NCBI GenBank assembly: GCA_964613795.1
Contig: CAZTJR010000001.1
Span: 124,001 to 188,000 of the forward strand
DNA length: 64,000 nucleotides
Source of the DNA: Chromatocurvus sp964613795
GTDB lineage: Bacteria; Pseudomonadota; Gammaproteobacteria; Pseudomonadales; Halieaceae
Direction: 5' to 3'
Both the position numbers and the translations under genes were made by a program. Position 1 is the first letter of the stretch. Every line of letters starts with the position of its first letter. The notes under the pieces are model-generated. The model did no database searches. It saw only the letters and a list, made by a program, of their open reading frames with translations, and had not been told where the DNA came from. Shown piece by piece: positions 44,723 through 53,113 of this stretch.

Positions 44723-46945
44723 ATGTTGTTACGGAAATCTTGCGGGCTGCTCTGCAGCCTGTTTCTTCTGGTCGGTGTTGTCCATCCCGCACTCGCTCGC
44801 GCCCCCGACAATCTCGACGCGCTACTGGTGCAGCCACCGATCATCGGCGTCGCCCCCGGTGCCAGGGCCTGGAACACCGACGGCAGCGCACTGGCGTTTG
44901 CCTGGAATGACCGCGGCGGCCCTACCCGTGATCTGTGGCTGTATCGGACGGGCGAAGAAGACGCTCAGCGACTGACGCGAATTGCTGAACGCGAGGCAGC
45001 GGGGGCAGGTATCACAGAGATCGACTGGATAGATGCGCGGCGTATTGCGCTGGTCATCGACGGCGCCCTCTGGTCTTACGATCTGGGCAGTGCCCAGCTG
45101 CGCGAGCTGGAGTCCGGTATCGCGCAGCTGCGCAATCTGCAGGTATCCCCCGATGGCCGCCGGTTAGCGTTCACCAGCGGTGGCCCGGCCACCCGCTATC
45201 AGCATGCGTTCATGGGCGATGGCAGCCTGTGGCTGCGTGATGCGGATGCGCCGGCCGGCAGCCCCAGCGTGCAGTTGCACGGCGATGCCGATCCGAAGAT
45301 TGCCGTGGAGCGTTACGAGTGGTCCGGCGACAGTCGTCGTATTGCGCTGCTCGAGGCGGACAACCGCCCCGTGCGCGAGCGCGATATCCACTATTATCTT
45401 GACGGCGATCTGAAGGTCGACCGGGTGGCCCGCGCCTTCCCGGGTGAGCCAGTCACACGACGCCGCGTCGGTGTGCTGGACCTGAGCGGCGACCTGCGCT
45501 GGCTGCAGCGGGATGATCCGGAAGATCCCGTCTGGGATTTCGGCCTGTCGTCTGATGGCTCGCGACTATTCACCCTGACCAGCGATTCATTGGTCAAGCA
45601 ACCCAGGGTTTCTGTTCACCACGTCGACACCGGAGACCGGGAGGTGTTTTACCAGCGCAACGATCCCGGCAATGTTGTGCCGGGCTGGCGCGCTGCCTGG
45701 GCGCCCGGTGACGACGGCCTGGTCATTCTGACAGATCGCGACGGTTACTATCATCTCTACCATGTACCCGAGGCAGGCGCCGAACCCCGCGCCATCACCG
45801 CCGGTGCGTGGGAAATCTGGTCTTTCCACGTGGACAGCGCGAGCGGTCTGCTTTACTTCATTGCCAATCGCGATCACCTGGCCGAGCGTCACCTCTACCG
45901 CGTACCTGTCAGCGGCGGAGACATCGAGCGACTGACCACGGCTGCCGGGCACTGGGACCCCCAGTTTGCCGGTGATTTCTCGCATGTCGCATTGACTCAC
46001 TCCAGCGATACTCTGCCGCCGGATCTGTATGCTCTATCGCTTTCCGGCGCCGCCGACGCGACGCGCATCACGCATTCACCCACGCCCGCCTTCGATGAGT
46101 ACACCTGGGCTGAGGCCGACTACATCACCTATCCCAGTGACCGCGACGGGCAATTGGTGTCCGGTCGCCTGCAGGTACCGCCCGACTTTGATCCCCGCGG
46201 CTGCTATCCACTCATTGTCGGTTCCATCTATTCCGATACTGTGGTGAACCAGTGGGCGCGGCTGACCCGCCGCCCTAACTGGGCACTGGATCAGTATCTG
46301 GTTTCCCAGGGATACCTGGTGCTGAAAGTAAACGTCCGCGGCAGCCGCGGCCAGGGTCGTGTCTTCAGCGGCGGACTGTTCCACGACTACGGTGGTATTG
46401 ATATCGATGACATCGAGACGGTGGTGCGCGGCCTGATTGCCGACGGTACCGTGGATGCCGACCGCGTGGGCATCTGGGGCAACAGCTATGGCGGACTGAT
46501 GACCGTCATGTCGCTGTTTCGCAAGCCCGGACTGTACGCGGCGGGGATTGCGGGTGCGCCGGCGACCAACGTGGCGCATGCCTACCCGAGTCAGATGTGG
46601 GTCATGGGTGAGCCTGCGGGGGAGGATTTTCCCGCCCGCTATGAGCGTCAGTCGCCGCTGTTTCAGAGCGCTGGCCTTGCCGATCCGCTGATGATCATCC
46701 ACGGCACCACCGACCCCATTGTGCTCTACAGCGACACCCTGGCGCTGCTGGAGCGCCTGATCGAGCAGAACAAGAGCGCAGAGCTGGTAACCCTGCCCGG
46801 CGGATCGCATGGCTGGATGGCCGACAACCCGGCACAGACCCGTTTTGCCTACCGCAAGATGCTCGACTTCTTTACGCTGCATGTTCCCCCGGGCCCCGCC
46901 GCGGGTGCCTGTGAAGAGTCGGATGACCCTGCGCATGACGGCTGA
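44723..46945 (+). CDS. S9 family serine peptidase (prolyl oligopeptidase / DPP-like)
   Basis: A 740-residue exported S9 peptidase. The signal peptide is at ~1-27 (core LLCSLFLLVGVVHPALA). Residues ~40-470 form the seven-bladed propeller that gates the active site. The C-terminal alpha/beta-hydrolase holds the triad S588 in WGNSYGGLM, D664 in HGTTDPIV and H696 in GGSHGW. S9 enzymes remove dipeptides or cut short peptides, often after proline. GGAGG precedes the ATG. It follows propeller copy 3 by 39 bp and its stop is 12 bp before the methyltransferase start, so all three are probably cotranscribed. Confidence 0.95.
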   Translation: MLLRKSCGLLCSLFLLVGVVHPALARAPDNLDALLVQPPIIGVAPGARAWNTDGSALAFAWNDRGGPTRDLWLYRTGEEDAQRLTRIAEREAAGAGITEIDWIDARRIALVIDGALWSYDLGSAQLRELESGIAQLRNLQVSPDGRRLAFTSGGPATRYQHAFMGDGSLWLRDADAPAGSPSVQLHGDADPKIAVERYEWSGDSRRIALLEADNRPVRERDIHYYLDGDLKVDRVARAFPGEPVTRRRVGVLDLSGDLRWLQRDDPEDPVWDFGLSSDGSRLFTLTSDSLVKQPRVSVHHVDTGDREVFYQRNDPGNVVPGWRAAWAPGDDGLVILTDRDGYYHLYHVPEAGAEPRAITAGAWEIWSFHVDSASGLLYFIANRDHLAERHLYRVPVSGGDIERLTTAAGHWDPQFAGDFSHVALTHSSDTLPPDLYALSLSGAADATRITHSPTPAFDEYTWAEADYITYPSDRDGQLVSGRLQVPPDFDPRGCYPLIVGSIYSDTVVNQWARLTRRPNWALDQYLVSQGYLVLKVNVRGSRGQGRVFSGGLFHDYGGIDIDDIETVVRGLIADGTVDADRVGIWGNSYGGLMTVMSLFRKPGLYAAGIAGAPATNVAHAYPSQMWVMGEPAGEDFPARYERQSPLFQSAGLADPLMIIHGTTDPIVLYSDTLALLERLIEQNKSAELVTLPGGSHGWMADNPAQTRFAYRKMLDFFTLHVPPGPAAGACEESDDPAHDG

Positions 46946-46957
46946 GGTGCTGCGACG

Positions 46958-47947
46958 GTGAGTGCCGACGACATGGACAACCACGCCGCAGGCCCGGATG
47001 CGCGCGGCGCCTGGAGTGATTACTGGCGAGAGGGTGATACTGAGCACGCGCTTCCGGATGACAACCCCGGTACCCGCGCGCTGGCCAGCGTCTGGCGCGG
47101 CTATGCGACAAAGCTGGCGTCACGCGGAGGCCACGCGCGTATCGTTGATCTTGCCTGCGGCGGCGGTTTCGTCCTGCGCCACCTCGAAGCAGCAGGCCAC
47201 GCGCCGTCGCTGAACTGGGAATTGCTCGGCCTGGACATCGCAGGTCCGGCACTTGAGCAGCTGCGCAAAAGCGCCACGACCCCGCTGCAGCTGATAGTCG
47301 GCGACGCGGCGCGACCGCCGTTTGTCGATGGCAGCATGACTGTGGTCCTTAGCCAGTTCGGTCTCGAGTATGCTGGCCAGGAGGCCCTGTCAGGGGCCGC
47401 GCGTCTGCTGACGCCGGCAGGGGAGCTGTTGCTGCTGGTGCATCATGCAGAGGGAGCTGTCGCTGCCAGCTGCCGTGCCAACCGGGACATCGTGGACGGT
47501 GTGCTGGCCTGTGGTGCGCTGGAGGCGATGCGGCATTGGTTCGAGCAGCGCGCCAGCGGCAGGCAGCGACCGCTGGCGCGCTCGCAGGCCACGGAAAAAC
47601 TGCGCGAGCCCATCGGCGCTATGGAATCCCTGTTACAGCAATCGCCTCAGTGCCCGGCGCGGCAGTTGGTGGGCCGCATGCACGCGGATATCGCCCGTCT
47701 GTACACGCGTGCGGACGCCTACGCCACGGCTGACGTCATGCAATGGCTCGACGGCATGCGTACGGAGCTGATGTCTTATCGGCAGCGCATGCAGGGTATG
47801 CTTCAGGCCGCCCGTGGCACAGCGGACATACAGCTGCTGCTCTCAGACTGGACATCACAGGGCCTGCTGAACTGCAATGCCGACGTGATCGAGGTGGAGG
47901 GTCAGCCCCTCGCCTGGCAACTCACTGCCACTCGTCCTGGGGTGTGA
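46958..47947 (+). CDS. class I SAM-dependent methyltransferase
   Basis: A 329-residue protein with a Rossmann-type SAM-binding motif RIVDLACGGGFVLRHLEAAG (residues ~62-81), an acidic second motif in LLGLDIAGPAL, and a VGDAARPPFVDGSMTVVLSQFGLEY block typical of methyltransferases. The C-terminal ~150 residues are helical and not recognised. The start is GTG at 46958 (GAGG upstream); an ATG at 46973 is an alternative. No signal peptide, so it is cytoplasmic, unlike the two genes before it in the operon. Substrate unknown. Its 3' end overlaps the TPR/oxygenase gene on the other strand by 26 bp. Confidence 0.87.
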   Translation: MSADDMDNHAAGPDARGAWSDYWREGDTEHALPDDNPGTRALASVWRGYATKLASRGGHARIVDLACGGGFVLRHLEAAGHAPSLNWELLGLDIAGPALEQLRKSATTPLQLIVGDAARPPFVDGSMTVVLSQFGLEYAGQEALSGAARLLTPAGELLLLVHHAEGAVAASCRANRDIVDGVLACGALEAMRHWFEQRASGRQRPLARSQATEKLREPIGAMESLLQQSPQCPARQLVGRMHADIARLYTRADAYATADVMQWLDGMRTELMSYRQRMQGMLQAARGTADIQLLLSDWTSQGLLNCNADVIEVEGQPLAWQLTATRPGV

Positions 47948-49709
47948 CGTCAAAAGCGATGCTCAGGCGGCTGCCGGTTTCTGCAGGTACGGTGCCGTGC
48001 CACATGTACGATGGAAACAGCACAAGATTGCCCGCTTCCGCCGGAATGGTGCGCTCCACAGTTGCGCCTGGGGTGGCGTAGCGCGGCAGGCCCAGCTGCA
48101 GTGCGCCGGCATCGGGCGCGTCGGCGTCTTCCGGCGGCACGTCAACGTAGTAGGCCGAGCTCAGCCAGCCCTCCGGGTGCACGTGATTGACGTGGTTGCC
48201 GCCGGGCTGCAGCTGTACTGACCACATGCCGCTGGGCGCCGCCGTGGCGCTGCGGCGACGGTACAGCGGATGGCTGTCATCCTGCGGCAGCTCCGCGGTA
48301 TAGCGCGCTATCGCCTCCTGAATACTGTCGCGAAACGCCGCGATGACAGGCTCCCTGACAAAGCGCAGATCCACCGCTGTCTGGGTGCCGCCCTTGAGCG
48401 ACTGGTCCAGCGGGTGTACCTGCAGTTTGTGCAGAATCCTCAGGCGTGCGGCGAGCACGCGGTTGAACGCTTCGATGGAGGTATAGCCGGCGGGTGGCGA
48501 CAGCCTGAAAACCCGCGCCATGTCCTGGTGGTTGAGCAGCCAGCGATAGCGCGAATCGCCCAGCTGACGCAGCGCGTCACCCCACAGCGCCAGCCAGTGC
48601 TGATTGGTCCGCGATATGGGCGTGTCCTCGATCAGCGGTAGCGCCTCGGCAGCGCGACCGTTCACCAGCAGAGACTGCACCCAGGCCAGGCGGCTGCCTG
48701 TGCCCTGAGGGTCCAGTCGAAAGGCCGTATTGCCGGCGTTCAGGGCCAGGGCTGTGTCGCCGGTTTCCAGCGCGACATCGACGACGGCACTGGCGATACT
48801 GGCCTGCGGTCCGTAACGCTGCTCTGCCTGAGCCAGGGTTGCCAGCGCCCGGTCGTTTGCCGCCATGCCACGCTGTATGGCAGCGCACATGACGTCGCTG
48901 CCAGGGCCCGCCCGCGCGGCCAGCACCTGCTTTAGCAGGGCGTCTACCGCCGCTTCCTCGCCCTGCGTCCAGCACATCTGTGCAGCGATAAACACGGCGT
49001 CCGGCAGCTGGGGCTGCTGGCGCGCCAGATCCAGTGCGCCATCGACGGCCTCCTGCCAGCGATCCAGACCTGCCAGCGCCTTGATGAGCAGGGTGGCAAA
49101 GGACAGATCCGGCATGGGGTGGCCGCTGATTTCCCGGTGCACCTGCTCAAAACGGCCCAGTTCCAGCATGGCTCGCAGACGGCCGTGGTGGCTGCGGCTG
49201 TCGTCGGGAGCCAGGCGTGCGCTGGTATCGAACGCGTCCAGTGCCGCCTGCGGTTGGCCGACGCGCATCAGTGCCTCGCCGCGCTGGCGCCACAGTGGCG
49301 CATCCTTGCGCGTGGCGAGGCCGCGCGTCAGGGTCAGCACCGGCTCGGTATGCCCCTCTGTCAGCAGGAGTCGGCACAGGTTCTGGCGCACGGCGGTATG
49401 CTCCGGGGCCCGTGCCAGGGCCTGGTAATAGCAGTCTTGCGCTTCGCGCAGCCGACGCTGGTCGTACAGCAGTCCGCCCAGGGTATTCAGACTGTCCAGA
49501 TGCGCGGGCTGCAGGGTGAGCGCATGGCGGAGACAGGCTTCGGCCTGTGGATCGCCCACGGCGCGGGCTATTCTGCCTGCCATGCACCAGGCGTCGGCAG
49601 CCTCCGGGTAGGCGGTGAGCGTGTTGCGTATCGACTCGCCGGCGCCGGCGTAGTCGCGTTGCTGATGCAGGGCCAGTGCCTGCTGCAGTTGTCGGTTCAG
49701 TGTGTCCAT
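47922..49709 (-). CDS. TPR protein with C-terminal 2OG-Fe(II) oxygenase domain
   Basis: A 595-residue protein. The frame opens at 49832, but the ATG at 49709 (MDTLNRQLQQAL) starts directly at the TPR part and leaves the preceding hairpin and terminator outside the gene. Residues ~1-370 hold TPR repeats (WCMAGRIARAVGDPQAEAC, NTLGGLLYDQRRLREAQDCY). The C-terminal ~200 residues match the putative 2OG-Fe(II) oxygenase family PF13759: NHVNHVHPEGWLSSAYYVDVP, FPSYMWHGTVP and SRLSIAFDV give the His, His and Arg sites. Proteins of this type often neighbour TonB receptors in marine proteobacteria, as here. The substrate is unknown, perhaps a protein or peptide bound by the TPRs. Confidence 0.88.
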   Translation of the reverse strand: MDTLNRQLQQALALHQQRDYAGAGESIRNTLTAYPEAADAWCMAGRIARAVGDPQAEACLRHALTLQPAHLDSLNTLGGLLYDQRRLREAQDCYYQALARAPEHTAVRQNLCRLLLTEGHTEPVLTLTRGLATRKDAPLWRQRGEALMRVGQPQAALDAFDTSARLAPDDSRSHHGRLRAMLELGRFEQVHREISGHPMPDLSFATLLIKALAGLDRWQEAVDGALDLARQQPQLPDAVFIAAQMCWTQGEEAAVDALLKQVLAARAGPGSDVMCAAIQRGMAANDRALATLAQAEQRYGPQASIASAVVDVALETGDTALALNAGNTAFRLDPQGTGSRLAWVQSLLVNGRAAEALPLIEDTPISRTNQHWLALWGDALRQLGDSRYRWLLNHQDMARVFRLSPPAGYTSIEAFNRVLAARLRILHKLQVHPLDQSLKGGTQTAVDLRFVREPVIAAFRDSIQEAIARYTAELPQDDSHPLYRRRSATAAPSGMWSVQLQPGGNHVNHVHPEGWLSSAYYVDVPPEDADAPDAGALQLGLPRYATPGATVERTIPAEAGNLVLFPSYMWHGTVPAETGSRLSIAFDVTPQDEWQ

Positions 49710-49734
49710 GATGAGATCAGGGTGCTCCGCGGTC

Positions 49735-49754
49735 CCCGCTTGTGCAAGCGCGGG
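49735..49754 (-). repeat. hairpin in the leader of the TPR/oxygenase gene
   Basis: CCGCTT (49736-49741) pairs with AAGCG (46 to 50 of 497xx) plus GGG after one bulge, with a GTGC loop. It lies 26-45 nt upstream of the start codon. It could affect translation or be chance in GC-rich DNA. Confidence 0.25.
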
Positions 49755-49796
49755 CCTGTGTAGAGGGACGTTGCGCCGGCTACGGCCGGTCCACAA

Positions 49797-49828
49797 CGAA
49801 AAACGGGTGGGCCAAGGGCCCACCCGTT
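49797..49828 (-). terminator. strong intrinsic terminator of the TonB receptor gene
   Basis: Arms 49802-49813 and 49817-49828 form a perfect 12-bp GC-rich stem with a 3-nt loop. Read leftward it ends in GTTTTTC, a proper U-tract. It lies about 85 bp after the TonB receptor stop and separates that transcript from the TPR/oxygenase gene. Confidence 0.87.
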
Positions 49829-49912
49829 GCAATCAGCCTGGCAGTTGGCATCCGCCCGCTACCAATCTGTCGGATCGGCTCTGCCAGAGCAGAAGCCGGC
49901 CCGTCGTTGCTA

Positions 49913-52732
49913 TCAGAACGTTGCGCCCACGTTCAGGAAGAACATGCGACCGTAGGGGTCAAACACGCTGGGGTAGGTGTTTGACTGTTCTGAGTTGAAG
50001 CCCAGCAGCGGCGGATCCTCGTCCAGGATGTTGTTGACACCGAAGGTTGCCCGGTAGGTGTCGTCGAACGTGTAGGACAGAGAGCCATCGAAGTAGTTGT
50101 ACGAATCGATGTCCAGGGTCACGAACCCGGACTCCGCCGTATCGCTGGTCTCACCAATGTGCTGCCACACCAGCTGAGCCGTCAGGTTGCTGTTGTTGCT
50201 CCAGCGCAGGGTGGTGCGATGACGGTAGTCCGCATCCAGTGAGCCGATAATGCCACGACACTGGTTACCGAACTTACCGGCACAATCCACAGAGTCTGCG
50301 CCCGGGAAGGCCACGAAGCTGTTTTCATCCGTGATCGTGCCCATGTAGGCAACGTCCCAGGTGCCGAGGCGGTTTTCCCAGCCATACTCCGCCATCAGGT
50401 CGAAACCTTTCAGGGTGGACGACGCGATGTTCTGATCGTTTGCCGAGACGAACTGGATTGAACCGTCGTCAAAGCGATTGACTGCGTTACAGAAAGCAGA
50501 GCCAACGCCGCCCGCTTGCTGATCCGTGTAGCAGAGGTCCAGAATGTTGGCGACACCGCCACCGAAGCTGGCGATACGATCGTCGATCTCAACCTGGAAG
50601 TAGTCCGCGCTGAGCGTCAGGCCGGGAACAGCGGAAGGCGTGACGACCACACCGAAGGTGGTGGTTTCAGCTTCTTCTTCCTTCAGGTCGGGGTTGCCGC
50701 CAAACAGACCGCGCACCTGGCTTGCCGGTGCGTTGATGTCTGCCGTGAACACGGACCCGGCAGGAACGCCAGTTGCTTCACAGGTCGCTCGCACTGCATC
50801 GGGGTTTGCCAGGCCGTTGTCCAACGCGACCGCTGAACAGGGATCAACGGCTGACGGTGCCGCAAATGCCTGCGCCCGGAACAGTTCGTTGATGTTTGGC
50901 GCGCGTACCGCAGTGTTGAAAGAGGCACGGAACCGGACGTCCTGAATCGGCGCCCACTCACCGGCGATTTTCCAGGCGTCAACGCGACCAACCGTGGTGT
51001 AGTCAGAAGAACGGTAAGCACCCTCGACCGCGAGGACCTCGGCAAACTTCGCACCGCTCAGAATTGGCGCATAGAATTCCGCAAACAGCTCTTTTGAATG
51101 GTAACCACCGGACAGCGGCGGCGTGGCGTTGAAGCCAGAGGAGTCGCCCACGGCCAGCGCCTGTGACGGACGGTAGTCGACGTCATTCAGCACGAAGTCA
51201 TAACCCGCTGCGAAGCCGATGGCGCCGCCGGGAAGCTGGAAGGATCCGGTATCACCGGCGAATGATGCGTGGAACACGCGCTGAGTGATATCGGTGGCCG
51301 CGTTGACGCGGATGCCGATGAAGTCTTCCATTTCCGGGGTGAGGTTGCCCACGCCGTAAATGTTCAATGGCACACATCCGCCCGACTGATCCTGGCAGGT
51401 GATGTTGTCCGGATCAGACGTATCCAGCAGCAGGCCCTGGTTCAGCTTTGACAGGCTGATGTTGCCTTCCTGAGTCAGGTTGCTTTCGAAGCGGCCTTCG
51501 GAGAAGTACACGTCGTAGCTGAGGTTATCCGTGATGTCACCGCGAGCGCCGAACACGAACTGCAGCATGTCACGGGTATTGATGGCGCGACGAGGACGGG
51601 TTACGCGACTGCGTGACTGGATGGCGACGGTATTCGGGATCTCGTTGCCGTTCGCATCGGTCGCGGTGTTGTAGTTGTCGCGCAGGATCTGTTGTGCTTC
51701 TGGCGTGATGAAGGGGTTGCCCTCAACGGTGATCTCCAGCGGCCCGTCAAAGCCGAAGGGCGTCGGTGCCAGCTGCTGATCAACCTGGCTGCGCGCAAAC
51801 GTGCCGCGAGCATACAGTTCATGATTCTCAGTCAGGTCAAAGCGCCCAAAGGTGGACACCTGGAAGCGCTCCTGGGGCAGCTGCAGGTAGTTGACCGGGG
51901 CATAGTTGTACAGGTCATCCGGGGTGACGAACGGAGAAATGCTGCCGTCCGGCTCGAATTTGCGGCTGCCGGTCAGGATAGCCGTGCCGGGAATTGACGA
52001 GGAGCCGCCGGCATCGAATCGATTTTCGGCGACATTGTCAAAATTCGCAACGCGGGAGTAGTCGCGCTCACCCGCGAACAGCGGGTCGCGGTCGTTGTAG
52101 CTCAGGGCCATGACGGCGTTGCCGCGTCCGTCGGCAAAGTTGCCGCCGAGGGTGAAGTTGAAGACCTTGTTCTCGGCATCGCCTTCCTGGGTGATCTGGT
52201 TGCCGAAGGACACGTCGATGCCCTCGAAGTCTTTCTTCATGATGAAGTTGACAACGCCCGCGATAGCGTCAGAGCCGTAAACCGCCGATGCACCGCCAGT
52301 TACCACTTCCACGCGCTCAATCATGGCAGAGGGGATGTTGTTCAAGTCAACAACGCCCTGTGCGCTTGACGGGGTGACACGGACACCGTCCATCATGACC
52401 AGGGTACGGAACGCGCCCAGACCGCGCAGGTTGACGGTCGCCGTACCATCACCCGGGTTGTTGGACGAGCTGTCGAAACCCGGAACCGCCTGCGGCAGGG
52501 TGTTCATCAGGTTTTCCGTGTTGATGGTACCGGTCAACTGGAACTGCTCGGCGCCGACTGTGGCGACCGGGCTGTTGGAGGTGAAGTCGGCGCGGGCAAT
52601 ACGCGAACCCGTTACCACGACTTCCTCGACAATCTGCTGCCCTTGCGCGGACACATTCGGTGCGGCCATGAATGCTGCGGTAGCACCCATTGCCGACGTC
52701 ACCGCCAGGTTAATGCGTTTTTTCTTGAACAT
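49913..52732 (-). CDS. TonB-dependent outer-membrane receptor
   Basis: A 939-residue outer-membrane receptor. The ATG at 52732 is chosen because AGGAGG stands 7 nt upstream; it gives a signal peptide ending NVSAQGQQ. EEVVVTGSRI begins the plug domain, which includes NLRGLGAFRTLVMMDGVRV and the VTGGASAVYGSDAIAGVVNF block (~residues 50-190). The long beta-barrel follows with RAPNINELFR and the FNSEQSNTYPSVFDPYGR region near the end, closing in an aromatic residue (VGATF). It imports a large or scarce nutrient using TonB energy; no ligand can be read. It is transcribed alone up to a strong terminator. Confidence 0.95.
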   Translation of the reverse strand: MFKKKRINLAVTSAMGATAAFMAAPNVSAQGQQIVEEVVVTGSRIARADFTSNSPVATVGAEQFQLTGTINTENLMNTLPQAVPGFDSSSNNPGDGTATVNLRGLGAFRTLVMMDGVRVTPSSAQGVVDLNNIPSAMIERVEVVTGGASAVYGSDAIAGVVNFIMKKDFEGIDVSFGNQITQEGDAENKVFNFTLGGNFADGRGNAVMALSYNDRDPLFAGERDYSRVANFDNVAENRFDAGGSSSIPGTAILTGSRKFEPDGSISPFVTPDDLYNYAPVNYLQLPQERFQVSTFGRFDLTENHELYARGTFARSQVDQQLAPTPFGFDGPLEITVEGNPFITPEAQQILRDNYNTATDANGNEIPNTVAIQSRSRVTRPRRAINTRDMLQFVFGARGDITDNLSYDVYFSEGRFESNLTQEGNISLSKLNQGLLLDTSDPDNITCQDQSGGCVPLNIYGVGNLTPEMEDFIGIRVNAATDITQRVFHASFAGDTGSFQLPGGAIGFAAGYDFVLNDVDYRPSQALAVGDSSGFNATPPLSGGYHSKELFAEFYAPILSGAKFAEVLAVEGAYRSSDYTTVGRVDAWKIAGEWAPIQDVRFRASFNTAVRAPNINELFRAQAFAAPSAVDPCSAVALDNGLANPDAVRATCEATGVPAGSVFTADINAPASQVRGLFGGNPDLKEEEAETTTFGVVVTPSAVPGLTLSADYFQVEIDDRIASFGGGVANILDLCYTDQQAGGVGSAFCNAVNRFDDGSIQFVSANDQNIASSTLKGFDLMAEYGWENRLGTWDVAYMGTITDENSFVAFPGADSVDCAGKFGNQCRGIIGSLDADYRHRTTLRWSNNSNLTAQLVWQHIGETSDTAESGFVTLDIDSYNYFDGSLSYTFDDTYRATFGVNNILDEDPPLLGFNSEQSNTYPSVFDPYGRMFFLNVGATF

Positions 52733-53113
52733 GGACTTCCTCCTGATTACTTGGCTGGGCGCTACTGTGCGCCCAATCGTGCGCAAACCTCGAGGTTGAG
52801 CTCTGCGACTTGCGTCGACATTATTGCTATCAATCGCTCGCGCATCATACTTAAACAGGACTCGATGTCCTTAAAACTCCGGGTTTTTGTAAAAAATTCA
52901 CGTTATTCAAGGAGGCTCTGTCATCGGGCAGACATGTTTCTTTATAACCGGCAGGAAGCGAACGGCTGGGCGTCAAGCGAACATAGATCAAGGGCTTTGC
53001 CTGATCAGGCGACAATGGGATAAATTTCCCGAGGTCAGGCATGATGATGCCACAGCGGGTCTCGGTGATACTGCGTCGCGAGGTTTGCCAGGTTAAAAAC
53101 GGAGAAGAAAACA
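52733..53113. promoter_or_regulatory. 381-bp divergent regulatory region without a gene
   Basis: Leftward: a TATGAT -10 box (52844-52849) with an inverted repeat AGGAC-N5-GTCCT (52857-52871), flanked by TTAA on both sides, where a -35 or operator would be. Rightward: TTGCCT (52997-53002), 16 bp, GATAAA (53019-53024), then a GGAGAAGA SD before the DUF885 start. Nothing else is recognised. Confidence 0.45.
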
